DNA of 64,000 bases from Collinsella aerofaciens (GTDB lineage Bacteria > Actinomycetota > Coriobacteriia > Coriobacteriales > Coriobacteriaceae): positions 186,001 to 250,000 of the forward strand of contig NZ_WQPK01000045.1 of the NCBI RefSeq assembly GCF_018785265.1, in the 5' to 3' direction. The notes under the pieces are model-generated. The model searched no databases and was not told the DNA's origin. It saw only the letters and a program-made list of their open reading frames with translations. Numbering within the stretch: the first letter of the stretch is position 1; every line of letters starts with the position of its first letter. The position numbers and the translations under genes are program-made. Below, piece after piece: positions 38,780-48,600 of the stretch.

Positions 38780-39823
38780 ATGGCTTCTGTAATCGATGCT
38801 TCTCTAGAGGAGACGCTCTCCTATATCGCGGGACAGCTTAAGACACTGACTTCTATTGCTTCGCCGACGGGCTATACCCGTGCGGCGACTGATTATCTGA
38901 TGGAAACGTTGCGCGATATGGGGTTTGGGCCTGAGCGTTCTAATAAGGGTAACGTGCTCGTTGAGCTTGGCGGCGAGGGCGAGCCGCTTGTGTTGGCGAG
39001 CCATGTCGACACCCTGGGCGCCATGGTGCGCTCCATTAAGGACAATGGCCGCCTGCGTCCCACGACGCTTGGTGGGCACCAGTGGTCTACGGCCGATGGC
39101 GAGAACTGCACCGTCTACACGCGCGACGGCAATGTGTACACGGGCGTGGTCCTCAATACCGAGCCTTCGGCGCATGTGGCCGACGAGCCGGTCAAGACCA
39201 TCGAGAAGAACATGGAAATCCTGCTCGATGAGAATGTCGACAGCAAGGACGATGTGCTTGAGCTGGGCATTCAGACCGGCGACATCATCGCTATGGATCC
39301 GCGTACCACGGTGACGGAGAGCGGCTACATCAAGAGTCGCTTCCTTGACGACAAGCTGTCCGCGGCGATTCTACTGGGTCTCGCCCGCGCCGTCGCCGCT
39401 GGCGAGGTGACGCTTTCGCGTAAGGTTTCGCTGCTCTTTACCGTGTACGAGGAGGTCGGCCATGGCGGTGCCTTTGTGCCGGCCGACACGCGCGAGATGA
39501 TCAGCGTGGACATGGGCTGCGTGGGCGACGACCTGGGCTGCACCGAGCGCATGGTGTCGATTTGCGCCAAGGATTCGGGCGGCCCCTACAACTACGATCT
39601 GGTGACCACGCTGTCCAATATCGCGCGCGAGCTGGAGCTCGATTACGCCATCGACGTGTACCCGCATTACGGCTCGGACGTTGAGGCCACGCTCTCGGCC
39701 GGCTACGACATTCGCCATGGTCTGATCGGCCCCGGCGTGTACGCGAGCCACAACTACGAGCGCAGCCACATCGACGGCGTGCGCAATACCTACGAGCTGG
39801 TCCGCGCCTACGTACAACGCTAG
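38780..39823 (+). CDS. M42-family metallopeptidase
   Basis: The 347-residue product resembles M42 aminopeptidases (deblocking or glutamyl aminopeptidase, also annotated as endoglucanase M). Metal-site motifs are visible: ASHVDTLG, RFLDDKLSA, TVYEEVGHGG with the catalytic Glu pair, SVDMG and a final His in YASHNYERSH. Such enzymes form large cytoplasmic dodecamers that trim peptides. The ATG at 38780 follows GGAAGG. A terminator follows. Confidence 0.92.
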   Translation: MASVIDASLEETLSYIAGQLKTLTSIASPTGYTRAATDYLMETLRDMGFGPERSNKGNVLVELGGEGEPLVLASHVDTLGAMVRSIKDNGRLRPTTLGGHQWSTADGENCTVYTRDGNVYTGVVLNTEPSAHVADEPVKTIEKNMEILLDENVDSKDDVLELGIQTGDIIAMDPRTTVTESGYIKSRFLDDKLSAAILLGLARAVAAGEVTLSRKVSLLFTVYEEVGHGGAFVPADTREMISVDMGCVGDDLGCTERMVSICAKDSGGPYNYDLVTTLSNIARELELDYAIDVYPHYGSDVEATLSAGYDIRHGLIGPGVYASHNYERSHIDGVRNTYELVRAYVQR

Positions 39824-39858
39824 AGGAGCAGCTTGCGACTCGGCTGACCAATTGCTCT

Positions 39859-39885
39859 AAGGCCCGATTGCTCGGGCCTTTTTTC
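39859..39885 (+). terminator. rho-independent terminator
   Basis: AAGGCCCGA and TCGGGCCTT flank TTGC, then a T-run follows. It ends the M42 gene. Confidence 0.95.
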
Positions 39886-39963
39886 GCTTCAGTCTGTTTA
39901 GTATTATGCTGTATGTAACTAATTAACTTTACGTTTGGAATACTTAACGAGGTGATGCGGCAT

Positions 39964-41337
39964 ATGAATACATCTGAGTACTTGTCTATGGGTGATGCGG
40001 CCCGCTTGCTGGGCGTTACAAAAGCCCGCATATCGCAACTTGCCGCATCGGGGACGCTTGCGTGCGATATTGTGGGCGGTCGGAAGATGGTCGAGTACAA
40101 TTCTGCGATCGCCTATCAAAAGGTCCGCAAACGAGGGCGCCGTCCTGCAGCCGATGTGGGACGCAAGTTTACGCTGATGTCGGCCGACCATGAGGTCGCG
40201 CATGTCTCATTTGATCCGACGCGCGAGTTTCCCTTCGAAATCGCCGAGGTCCTCGATGCGCAACGAATGCCGTTTGGCACATGCTCGAGTTCTTCTCCAA
40301 CGGTGAATAAGCGGGAGCTCAACGCGTGGTGGGGGCATCGGTCGGTGCCCGATGTTCGCCCTGGGCTTATCTCGCGCTACCGCGAGCTGGGGATTGTCAA
40401 CGGCGTTGAGGTGCCGGTTCAGTGCCTGGGCCTCTCGCTTTCGGATTGCTATTGGCTGCGGCCGGCAGAATGCGACGGGCTCGAATGGCGAAACCTCAAT
40501 TACTTCGAGAACGAATTTGAGCGATCGGCGCCCGAAGAGCGTTCGGGTTGGTTGGAAGGCATCGGTCTTAAAAATCCGGATAACACGTCCGAGGGTGAGC
40601 TCCCTAAATCGTGGATGATTCGCAACGGCGTTCGCGTTCTGGTCAAGGGATGCGGCATGGACGATCAACGTCCCTTTAACGAGGCGGTTGCAACGGCTCT
40701 ACATCGTCGCTTGCTGTCAGAGGGTGAGTTTGTTCCTTATGCGGTTGAGCGGATGTTCGATGGCCCTGTGTGTCTGTGCGACGACTTTCTTGACGGCCGC
40801 GAGGAATATGTTCCGGCTGTTTACGTTAAGAACGCCCTTGGCGGCCAGCGAGGAAACTCGACGTACGACCGGTACTGCCGCTTCCTTGGTAAGCATGGAG
40901 CAGACGAGGTTGCCGTGAGAAGGTCTATGTCGCAGATGATCGTTTGCGACGCCCTTTTGGCCAACAGCGATCGCCATTGGCGAAACTTCGGCATCATCCG
41001 CAATGTCGATACCTTGGAGATAAGGCATGCACCGCTGTTCGATAGCGGCAACTGTCTGTGGTATAACGTGCCAACTGCTGTGCTCGCAGCTGGGGAGTTT
41101 GGGTTTGCCGCTAAGCCGTTTGGACCCAATCCTTCCGTCCAACTGGCGCTTGCGGACTCGCTCGATTGGTTCGACTCATCGCGGCTCAACGGATTTGTTG
41201 ATGAAGCGATAATGATTCTTTCGCAGAGCAAGTGGGCCACGGCGGAGGGTCGGCTCGAGTCCATTCGCCGCGGCCTGGAGCGTCGCGTTATCGAGGTGAA
41301 TGCTGCTGTTGGAGTGCTTCGACACGTGCGGCGATAA
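39964..41337 (+). CDS. HTH-HipA-like kinase fusion protein
   Basis: The 457-residue product begins with an excisionase/MerR-like helix-turn-helix (about 5-60, MGDAARLLGVTKARISQLA). The C-terminal half resembles the HipA kinase fold: Lys228 in VRVLVKG, the catalytic loop NSDRHWRNFG with Asp336, and the metal-binding DSGN with Asp360. HipA toxins phosphorylate tRNA synthetases or related targets and are normally paired with a separate HTH antitoxin, HipB. Here the DNA-binding part is fused and no partner gene is nearby. The gene is less GC-rich than its neighbours. The ATG at 39964 follows GAGGTG. The role (toxin, regulator or defence) is uncertain. Confidence 0.75.
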   Translation: MNTSEYLSMGDAARLLGVTKARISQLAASGTLACDIVGGRKMVEYNSAIAYQKVRKRGRRPAADVGRKFTLMSADHEVAHVSFDPTREFPFEIAEVLDAQRMPFGTCSSSSPTVNKRELNAWWGHRSVPDVRPGLISRYRELGIVNGVEVPVQCLGLSLSDCYWLRPAECDGLEWRNLNYFENEFERSAPEERSGWLEGIGLKNPDNTSEGELPKSWMIRNGVRVLVKGCGMDDQRPFNEAVATALHRRLLSEGEFVPYAVERMFDGPVCLCDDFLDGREEYVPAVYVKNALGGQRGNSTYDRYCRFLGKHGADEVAVRRSMSQMIVCDALLANSDRHWRNFGIIRNVDTLEIRHAPLFDSGNCLWYNVPTAVLAAGEFGFAAKPFGPNPSVQLALADSLDWFDSSRLNGFVDEAIMILSQSKWATAEGRLESIRRGLERRVIEVNAAVGVLRHVRR

Positions 41338-41345
41338 TCCCGCGG

Positions 41346-42446
41346 CTACCTGATGGCTGCCGTAACGGTGCCGCCGCCGAGGACGACGTCGCCGCGGTAG
41401 ACGACGACAGCCTGGCCGGGGGCGATGGCGCGCTGCGGCTCGTCAAAAGTTAGCAGCATTTGCCCGTCTTCGCCGCGCGTAAGGGTTGCTGCCTGGTCTT
41501 TCTGACGGTAGCGGTACTTGGCGCCCACGCGAATGCCGCCGGCATCGAGTTCTGCCTCCATGCGGTCGGCAGGGGCGCTCCAGATCCAGTCGTCGGCCGT
41601 GAGTGCTGTGGCCGTTAGGTCCTCGGCCTCGCCCAGATGCACGGTGTTGTTGGCGGCGTCGACGCCCGTCACATACACGGGATGCGCCATCGCGACGCCC
41701 AAGCCCTTGCGCTGGCCGATGGTATAGCGCAACGCACCGTTATGGCGTCCGACCACGCTGCCGTCGCGCCATACAATATCGCCCGGCTCGGCGGCATGTC
41801 CGCAGCGGCGCTCGATATAGCCCGCGTAGTCGCCGTCCGCGATAAAGCAGATGTCCTCGCTCTCGGCCTTCTTGGCGTTGATGAAGCCCTGCTCGGCGGC
41901 AATGCGGCGCACGTCGCGCTCTTTGTCCAGCCCGGCCAGCGGAAAGATTGTGCGCGACAGCCGCTCCTGCGTGAGCGAATACAAAAAGTAGCTCTGGTCC
42001 TTCTTGGGGTCTTCGCCGCGATGCAGCTGCCAGGTGCCGTCGGGCGCCTGGCTCGTCTTTGCATAGTGGCCCGTGGCGATGTAGTCGCAGCCCATATCGA
42101 GCGCTGCATCGAGCAATGCGCCAAACTTAATGTGGCGGTTGCAGATGATGCATGGGTTGGGCGTCAGCCCCTCCTGATAGGCGGTCACGAAGCGCTCGAT
42201 AACATTGCGGTCGAAGGTCTGCTGCAGGTTAAGTACATGGTGGGGTATCCCCAGGCGCTCGGCGACGGCCTTTGCATCGGCGATGTCGCGGTCGACCTTA
42301 CTCGTGCTCGTGACGGGATCGGGCGCGGGGCAGGTGAGGCGCATGGTGGCGCCGACACATTCGTAACCCTGGCTTTTGAGCAGATACGCGGTCACGCTGG
42401 AATCGACGCCGCCACTCATGGCGACGAGCACGCGCTTGTTGTGCAT
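41346..42446 (-). CDS. mnmA: tRNA 2-thiouridine(34) synthase
   Basis: The 366-residue product has the ATP-pyrophosphatase loop SGGVDSSV near the N-terminus, the catalytic cysteine in [13 protein letters not shown], and the second active Cys in [11 protein letters not shown]. It adds sulfur to U34 of Lys, Glu and Gln tRNAs, taking it from a cysteine desulfurase. The length is standard. AAGGAGA precedes the start. It follows cysK on the same strand with a terminator between, so the two are only loosely linked through sulfur metabolism. Confidence 0.96.
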   Translation of the reverse strand: MHNKRVLVAMSGGVDSSVTAYLLKSQGYECVGATMRLTCPAPDPVTSTSKVDRDIADAKAVAERLGIPHHVLNLQQTFDRNVIERFVTAYQEGLTPNPCIICNRHIKFGALLDAALDMGCDYIATGHYAKTSQAPDGTWQLHRGEDPKKDQSYFLYSLTQERLSRTIFPLAGLDKERDVRRIAAEQGFINAKKAESEDICFIADGDYAGYIERRCGHAAEPGDIVWRDGSVVGRHNGALRYTIGQRKGLGVAMAHPVYVTGVDAANNTVHLGEAEDLTATALTADDWIWSAPADRMEAELDAGGIRVGAKYRYRQKDQAATLTRGEDGQMLLTFDEPQRAIAPGQAVVVYRGDVVLGGGTVTAAIR

Positions 42447-42474
42447 GGGGAGGTTCTCCTTGGTGGCATGTGGC

Positions 42475-42514
42475 CAAAAAAGAAAAGCGGCGCGGGAGGC
42501 TGGTTCCGCGCCGC
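42475..42514 (-). terminator. terminator of cysK
   Basis: On the minus strand GCGGCGCGG and CCGCGCCGC form a 9-bp stem with a 10-nt loop, followed by TTTTCTTTTTT. It lies between cysK and mnmA. Confidence 0.9.
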
Positions 42515-42628
42515 AGACATTGTAGCAAGTTCGGGCGTCCTGTGGGACGCCCTAATGAGATGGGCTCAGACTGCCGGGAGAGAGAGGAGACCGGCTCGTC
42601 CGTGGGCTCAACCTATGGGCGACAGGCT

Positions 42629-43567
42629 CTAGTCCTGGAACAGTGCCGTGGACAGGTAGCGCTCACCGGTATCGGCGAGCAGGGCCACGATGGTCTTGCC
42701 CTCGTTCTCGGGGCGCTTGGCCAGCTGCAGCGCGGCCCACACGGCGGCGCCGGACGAAATGCCCACGAGCACGCCCTCCTTGTGGCCCACGGCGCGGCCG
42801 GTCGCAAAGGCGTCGTCGTTCTCGACGGGGATGATCTCGTCATAGACCTGGGTGTCGAGGACGTCGGGCACAAAACCGGCGCCGATACCCTGGATCTTGT
42901 GCGGGCCGGCTTGGCCCTTGGAGAGCACCGGGGAAGTGGCGGGCTCGACGGCGACGACCTTGATTTCGGGGTTCTGCTCCTTAAGGAACTCACCCACGCC
43001 GGTCACGGTGCCGCCGGTTCCAACGCCGGCGACGAAGATGTCGACCTCGCCGTCGGTGTCATCCCAGATCTCGGGGCCGGTCGTGGCCTTGTGGATGGCG
43101 GGGTTGGCGGGGTTCACAAACTGGCCGGCGATGATGCTGTTTGGCGTCTCCTTCTGCAGTTCCTCGGCCTTGGCGATGGCGCCCTTCATGCCCTTGGAAC
43201 CGTCGGTGAGCACGAGCTGTGCGCCATATGCCTGCATAAGCTTGCGGCGTTCGACGGACATAGTCTCGGGCATGGTGATGATCACCTTGTAGCCGCGAGC
43301 CGCCGCCACCGAGGCGATGCCGACGCCGGTGTTGCCACTCGTGGGCTCGATGATGGTGTAGTCGCCGCCGCGCACGAGCTTGCCGGCCTTCTCGGCCTCG
43401 TCGATCATGTTCTTGGCGACGCGGTCTTTGACGGAGCCGGCGGGGTTGAAGTATTCCAGCTTGACGAGCACGCGGGCCTTGAGGTCCTCATCGGCCTCAA
43501 AGTGAGTGAGCTCCAGAAGCGGAGTGTGGCCGATAAGCTGATCGATGGACGTGTAAACATTGCTCAT
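42629..43567 (-). CDS. cysK: cysteine synthase A
   Basis: The 312-residue product is O-acetylserine sulfhydrylase, a PLP enzyme that makes cysteine from O-acetylserine and sulfide. The PLP lysine is Lys47 in GSVKDR; the phosphate and substrate loops are TSGNTG and GTGGT. The length is typical of CysK. GGAGG precedes the ATG. An Rrf2-family regulator is encoded divergently, and the shared 253-nt gap carries a clear promoter for each gene, so that regulator probably controls cysK in response to cysteine or Fe-S status. Confidence 0.96.
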   Translation of the reverse strand: MSNVYTSIDQLIGHTPLLELTHFEADEDLKARVLVKLEYFNPAGSVKDRVAKNMIDEAEKAGKLVRGGDYTIIEPTSGNTGVGIASVAAARGYKVIITMPETMSVERRKLMQAYGAQLVLTDGSKGMKGAIAKAEELQKETPNSIIAGQFVNPANPAIHKATTGPEIWDDTDGEVDIFVAGVGTGGTVTGVGEFLKEQNPEIKVVAVEPATSPVLSKGQAGPHKIQGIGAGFVPDVLDTQVYDEIIPVENDDAFATGRAVGHKEGVLVGISSGAAVWAALQLAKRPENEGKTIVALLADTGERYLSTALFQD

Positions 43568-43674
43568 GGTGAACCTCCAAAGTGTTCAAATGACTGGATA
43601 CCGTGTGGTTTTACGGTGTGTGTAGCAGCGAAACCCACAAACCTTATGGGTTGTTCGTTTTGCTGTTGGCAAGC

Positions 43675-43707
43675 ATAGTAGACAGTAAAGCCTAGTAACG
43701 CAATAGG
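43675..43707 (-). promoter_or_regulatory. cysK promoter with overlapping inverted repeat
   Basis: On the minus strand TTGCGT (43698-43703) and TACTAT (43675-43680) are exactly 17 bp apart. CCTAGTAACGCAATAGG (43691-43707) forms an imperfect inverted repeat over the -35 box and is a candidate Rrf2/CymR site. Confidence 0.55.
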
Positions 43708-43756
43708 AAATAGAAGATTATTACGAGTCGATTAACCATCTTGACCGGAACGGGTA

Positions 43757-43784
43757 TTTTCAAAACCAATATTTCGGCTAGAAT
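43757..43784 (+). promoter_or_regulatory. promoter of the Rrf2 gene
   Basis: TTTTCA (43757-43762) and TAGAAT (43779-43784) are 16 bp apart, with the start codon about 37 nt downstream. The -35 is weak. Confidence 0.45.
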
Positions 43785-43820
43785 TTCTACGGACTAAATG
43801 ACCGAAAGGCAGCACTATAC

Positions 43821-44249
43821 ATGTTGGTTTCTACTAAGGGCAGATATGCCCTGCGCGTTATGGTCGATCTGGCCGAGCACCAGGCAGCCGGTCGCATCCC
43901 GCTCAAAGAGATCGCGGCGCGACAGGGGATTTCCGAGAAATATCTCGAGAACATTTTGGCTACGCTCGTGCGCGCCAACATGCTCTCGGGCATGCGCGGC
44001 AAGGGCGGCGGCTATGTGCTCACGCGCCCGCCCGAGCAATACACGGTGGGCGAGATCTTGCGCCTGACCGAGGGCAGTCTGGCGCCGGTCGCCTGCCTGG
44101 ATGGCGACTGCAAGGGCTGCTCGCGTTCGGATGAGTGCCCCACGCTCGACGTGTGGAAGAACCTGGACAAGCTCATCAACGACTACCTCGACGGTGTGAC
44201 GCTCGATCAACTTGTCGCTCCCAACCATGGCTACGACTACGTCATCTAA
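43821..44249 (+). CDS. Rrf2-family regulator with Fe-S-type cysteines
   Basis: The 142-residue product is an Rrf2 winged-helix regulator (STKGRYALRVMVDLAEH at the N-terminus, DNA-recognition helix near 28-48). It keeps four cysteines, Cys92, Cys97, Cys100 and Cys106, in the loop where IscR binds a 2Fe-2S cluster, so it may sense Fe-S or sulfur status. CymR-type members lack these residues and sense cysteine through CysK. The divergent cysK gene fits either model. AAAGG lies 13 nt before the ATG. Confidence 0.9.
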   Translation: MLVSTKGRYALRVMVDLAEHQAAGRIPLKEIAARQGISEKYLENILATLVRANMLSGMRGKGGGYVLTRPPEQYTVGEILRLTEGSLAPVACLDGDCKGCSRSDECPTLDVWKNLDKLINDYLDGVTLDQLVAPNHGYDYVI

Positions 44250-44317
44250 CCCACACCTGCATTTGGGGACGGGGTGGAAATGGTAGATTTTCTCGCCCTT
44301 TGAGACTTGGCAAATAA

Positions 44318-44355
44318 GAAGGCCGCCCATTTTTGCGATGGGCGGCCTTCGTTTT
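44318..44355. terminator. bidirectional terminator
   Basis: GAAGGCCGCCCAT and its exact inverse (13 bp) flank TTTTGCG and are followed by GTTTTG. It can end both the Rrf2 gene and the convergent membrane gene. Confidence 0.9.
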
Positions 44356-44390
44356 GGGCTGTTGAGACGGACACGGCCGGAATGGCCGTT

Positions 44391-44756
44391 TTAGTCCTCG
44401 GCGATGCTGTCGAGGATGCTGCGCGTGATGGACACCAGGATGCTGCCCATAAAGGCCGATCCAAAGCTGGCGATGGAGATGCCGACGCCCAGCAGGTTGA
44501 CCGACAGGTAACTCGCGAGCTCAAGCATAAAGCTGTTGACGACAAGCTGGAAAATGCCCAGCGTAATGATCGTGAGCGGCAGCGAGATGACCGTGAGGAA
44601 CGGTTTGACGAACGAATCGACAATGTTCAGGAACAGTCCCACAAAGGCAAAGCAGACCCAGGTCTCGGCAAAGCCGAAGGGTTGGATACCGGGGACGAGG
44701 AACGTGGCGATCGCGATGGCGATCGAGGTGAAGAGCCAGTTAAGCATAAAGCGCAT
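44391..44756 (-). CDS. four-helix membrane protein, phage-holin-family (YvlD-like)
   Basis: The 121-residue product is a small membrane protein with four hydrophobic segments and the conserved NIVDSFVKPFL and LPLTIITLGIF typical of the family annotated as phage holin family or DUF360. Chromosomal members such as YvlD are linked to envelope stress and are not lysis proteins. AAAGGA precedes the ATG. No phage gene lies nearby. Confidence 0.87.
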   Translation of the reverse strand: MRFMLNWLFTSIAIAIATFLVPGIQPFGFAETWVCFAFVGLFLNIVDSFVKPFLTVISLPLTIITLGIFQLVVNSFMLELASYLSVNLLGVGISIASFGSAFMGSILVSITRSILDSIAED

Positions 44757-45026
44757 GGCGTGAATCCTTTCTTGCGCCGGGATTGCTGGCGTCGCGTGAA
44801 GCGGCTTACGGCGGCGACCTGGATGGTTGCGCGGGCGCGCCGCGGTGTTTGGGCGCCCATTGTCTCAAATATTCGTGGAGCTTACGTGCGCATATGGTTT
44901 CTAAACGGCGTTCGTCCTGAAAAACGCGCCGCTGGCAGAGAGTCTTGTCGCTTTAGTTTGGTGGTGTGCTACACTGCTACGGGCAAAAGCCACAGGCGTT
45001 GCCCTATTGCATAGAACGGGTGAACG

Positions 45027-45077
45027 ATGCCCGATGTCAGTATCAACTTCGATGCCTTTTGGCGGGTTTGGCGGTGA
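45027..45077 (+). CDS. possible 16-residue leader peptide with two Trp codons
   Basis: An ATG-to-TGA frame encodes MPDVSINFDAFWRVWR and ends 3 nt before the yerC start. The two tryptophan codons sit at positions 12 and 15. YerC belongs to the TrpR fold family, so a tryptophan-sensing or translationally coupled leader is conceivable. The ribosome site is weak (GGGTG). The upstream part of the 324-nt gap (44757-45026) shows nothing else beyond a possible TACACT -10 near 44970. Confidence 0.3.
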   Translation: MPDVSINFDAFWRVWR

Positions 45078-45080
45078 TCG

Positions 45081-45380
45081 ATGAATATCGAGAACATGTT
45101 TGACAAGCCTGATGTCAAGCAGCTGGTCCACGCATTTAGCCTTTTGGACGACGAGAAGGATATCCAAGCGTTTTTGACCGATATCTGCACGCCGCGCGAG
45201 ATTTGCGACCTTTCTCAGCGTTTGCAGGTTGCGCGCTATTTGGACGAGGGCGAGCCTTATGTTGAGGTTCAGGCCCGTACCGGCGCTTCGTCCACCACGG
45301 TGAGCCGCGTTTCAAAGGCGCTGAACGGCGAGTACGGTGGCTACCGCAAGATCCTCATTAAGTTGGAGGATGGCGAGTAG
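45081..45380 (+). CDS. YerC/YecD-family TrpR-related regulator
   Basis: The 99-residue product is a small DNA-binding protein of the YerC/YecD family, with a TrpR-like helix-turn-helix (CTPREICDLSQRLQVARYL, then TGASSTTVSRVSKAL). Family members are conserved in Gram-positive bacteria, but their targets are poorly known. The start has only a weak ribosome site, and a short frame with two Trp codons ends 3 nt upstream, which may couple translation. Confidence 0.9.
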   Translation: MNIENMFDKPDVKQLVHAFSLLDDEKDIQAFLTDICTPREICDLSQRLQVARYLDEGEPYVEVQARTGASSTTVSRVSKALNGEYGGYRKILIKLEDGE

Positions 45381-45406
45381 GCCAGCGACAACATTGAATT
45401 ACGAAG

Positions 45407-45434
45407 AACCGTCCCTCCGGGGGCGGTTTTTTGA
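45407..45434 (+). terminator. rho-independent terminator
   Basis: AACCGTCCC pairs with GGGGCGGTT (one wobble) around TCCG and runs into TTTTTT. It ends yerC and abuts the next repeat. Confidence 0.9.
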
Positions 45435-45517
45435 TCCCTTGGGGACGGAGGAAAACGAATCACCGGGTTAGACTGACCCCCTCTGTGATCCATTTTCCTC
45501 CGTCCTCAAGGGATCAA
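45431..45517. repeat. 25-bp inverted repeat, GGGGACGGAGG type
   Basis: The arms at 45431-45455 and 45493-45517 match over 25 bp with one wobble; they contain CCTTGGGGACGGAGG. The 37-nt loop has AATCAC/GTGATC as a continuing stem. It forms a hairpin of about 87 nt before the AddB-type gene and fits the family of GGGGAC hairpins in the window. Confidence 0.85.
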
Positions 45518-45600
45518 ATCTGTTGGCGTGGGACAAATCTGTCCGCTTGGGCGGGTAGGATGGATGCATTGATTATTGCGAACAGTTTGAGCGGAGGACC

Positions 45601-48600
45601 ATGCCTGTTCGAATCTATACCACCAATGCCGGCACGGATTTGAGCGATGCCGAGGCGGCGCTACTGGCCGACCTGGTTGCCCGCCACGGGCGCGCTGTTC
45701 TGTTGGCGCCAACATTTGCCGAGCTCGACCTGTGCCGCCATGATGCGGCGGAAGCCGGGGTTTCACTGGGTGTCGACTACAAGACGCCCACATCGTGGCT
45801 CAGCTCGCTGTGGGAGCTTATGGGCGATGGCCGCAGCTTTGTGGACAACCTTCAGCGCCAGATGCTGTTCTCGGACATGATCGACCGCCGCGACGACGCC
45901 GCTCTGCAGCCGCTTTCGCGCAGCCAGGGCACAGTGCGCATGCTCGCGCGCATGGCCCGCGACGTGTTGCCGGGCGTTGCGGGGACGGGTGCCGAACGAT
46001 GCCGTGGCGACAACTGCCGGCCTGAGCCAAAAAGCGATGCCGAGGCTCGTGTGTTCGAGCTTTTGCGTGCCTACGCGGGCGGTTTGGACCGTCGAGATAT
46101 GGTTGAGCCCTGCGAGGCAGCTGACATTATGACCAGTGTCCTGGCCGATAGCCTGCCGGCGTGCACTCGCGCCGTATGCGTGCGCGGTATCACGTCGTTT
46201 ACGCACGGTCTGCTCGAGCTGCTGTCTGCCGTGGCGAACAATGGGGGAGAGGTCGTCGTGCTGCTTGCCCGCGAGCAGGCGGCGATGCGCGAGGAGCTTG
46301 CCGCGGCATTTGATGCCCGCGATGTGTTGTTTGAGATCGCGCCGCTAGGGGAGGGTGTCGGCGCGTCTGATGCCGCTTGCGGGACCGCCGCTCAGCCTGC
46401 CTTTATTGAGGTCGCTGGCCCCCATGCCCGTGCTCATGCTTATGCGGACGCAATTGATGATCTGGTAAAAACGTGCCGGGGTTCCGAGGTCGACGGCGTC
46501 GCGACGCCTGCCGACCCTGTGCGCGTGCTCGTTGTTTCTGCCCGGGCACCCCAGCTGTTCGTTGAGCTCGCCTCTCGTCTGGCGGCGCGTCACATTGCGG
46601 CCGAGACGACTGAGTTCACGGCGTTTTCCCAGTCCATCGCGGGCAGGCAGTTTACGGCGCTCGCCAACCTGATCGAACGTATGAAAGCCGCCGACGAGGG
46701 CACCGCTTCCAAGACCGAGTGGTGGCCCGCTCCGGAGCTTACCGACTGGATTTATAGCCCGCTTTCGGGTGCCGACGCCGCGAGCGCCCGCGGCTTCGAC
46801 AAGAACATACGCCTGTCGCGCAACAAGACCACTGCGGGCGTTAAGAGCCTGCTGCAGAGCGTCCAGGGTCAGGTGAGGGGCGCGCGCAAGGCGGCGAGCG
46901 ACGAAAACTGGTTTAAGAACGTGCCGTGTGTGGTCTCGGACGTGTTCCAGGCGCTGTGGCGCGACAAACCCGTGACGGCGCTCAAGGCCATGCTCGCCGT
47001 TGCCGAGGCGCTGCCCGATCGCGCTCTAGGCGGCCTTGACGGCCAGGCCCGTCGCCAGGCAGAGACGGCTTTGCTGCGCCATGCCATCGACATCCTTATG
47101 AACGATGCTCGCGCACTCGACGTGTCGCAGGCCGCGACCGTGCCGGTTCTCGACGGCGTTCGAACCAAGGTGGACAAGCGCAGTACCGCTTACGATTACG
47201 CGACCTACGAGGTCGATCGCACGCCACGGGCACAAGTGCACTTCGTGTCGCTTGCCGATGCGTCGGTTTTGCGTCCTGGCGGCTACGATGCCGTGCTGTT
47301 TGCCGATGTCGACCTGGACAGCTATCCGCTTTCGCACGAAGAGGGCCCGCTTGCCACATTGACGGCCGAGCTGCGCCGCGACGGCGTGTCTTTGGAGCCC
47401 GCCGCCCTGCTGCGCGTGCGCTTTGGCCGTGCGATGCAGGCGGCGAGCGGTCCGGTCGCGCTCGCCCGCGTGACGCACGATCGCCAGGCGCGCGAGTGCT
47501 ACCCGGCAGCCGTATGGACCGAGCTGCGGGCACATGCCGAGGCCGCTGGCGCTGCCAAGCCCACGTGCGTGGGCGAGGGCGATATCATCGCCGACTTTGA
47601 TCCCGCGGCAGGTGAAGGCCTCAAGCGCGAGCGCGTGACCTGTGAAGCCCCTCAGCATCTGAGTGCCGAGGCCGTGCCGTATTTGGTCCTGCGCCGTCGC
47701 GATGGCGAGGGCGAGGATGCGCCGCTGGTGCCGCGCTTGACGTCTGCCTCGCAGATCGAGGCCTATTCGACCTGTCCGCTATGCTGGTTCGTCTCGTATC
47801 GCGTCAAGCCCCAGTCGATCGACGCTGGCTTTGGCAACATGGAGAAGGGCAACTTTGTCCACGACGTGCTGGAGCATCTGCATGCCCGTCTGCCCCAAGA
47901 AGGCATGGAGCGCGTGACGCCCGAGAATCTGCCGCGTGCTCAGGAGCTGCTGCACGAGGTCTTTGACGAGACGTTGGCCGAGCACGCCGGCAAGCGCGGC
48001 ACGGAGGGCCCGCTGGTGCCGCTCTCTGCGGTGGAGGAGCGCCAGGTGGCCGAGATCTTGCCGCAGCTGGAGGGCGTGCTTGCCTACGAGTCCGAGGCAC
48101 TTGCCCCCTTTGCCCCGCGCTACCTGGAGTTTGCGTTCAACGAGCTCCAGGTCGAGTATGCCGGTTGGCCGCTCGGCGGGCGCATCGACCGTGTGGACGT
48201 GGACGCCGAGAACCGCGCCGTGGTAATCGACTACAAGCATCGTTCGGGTGTCGAGGAGTTTAAGCTTGCCGACCCCACGGTGCGTGACGAGGAGACGGGC
48301 GAGGCTCCCATCGACGACCCGCGCTGGCTGCCGCCCCATACCCAAACGCTCATCTACGCGCAGGCCATGCGTCGGGCACTGGGCTTGGATACCCGTGCAG
48401 CGCTCTATTTTTCGACCAAGGGCGGCAAGCCCGCGCTGCGCGGTGCGGCGAGCGCCGAGTTGCTCGAGGAAGAGCGCGGTGACGGTCGCATCCCGGGCCT
48501 CAAGAAGGGCTTCCCGGGCGAGGGCGGCAGCATGGACTTCGATGCCCTGCTCGATCGCGTGGAGGCCGGCATCGCCGAGCGCCTGCGCGAGCTCGAGGCG

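Noticed and set aside
43568-43674. T-box or other riboswitch in the cysK leader
   Set aside because: The leader is short and only the small AACCCA/TGGGTT stem is visible; no T-box core or SAM riboswitch pattern could be found.
44391-44756. Prophage signal from the holin-family gene
   Set aside because: No endolysin, integrase or structural gene is near; chromosomal YvlD-like proteins carry the same family name.
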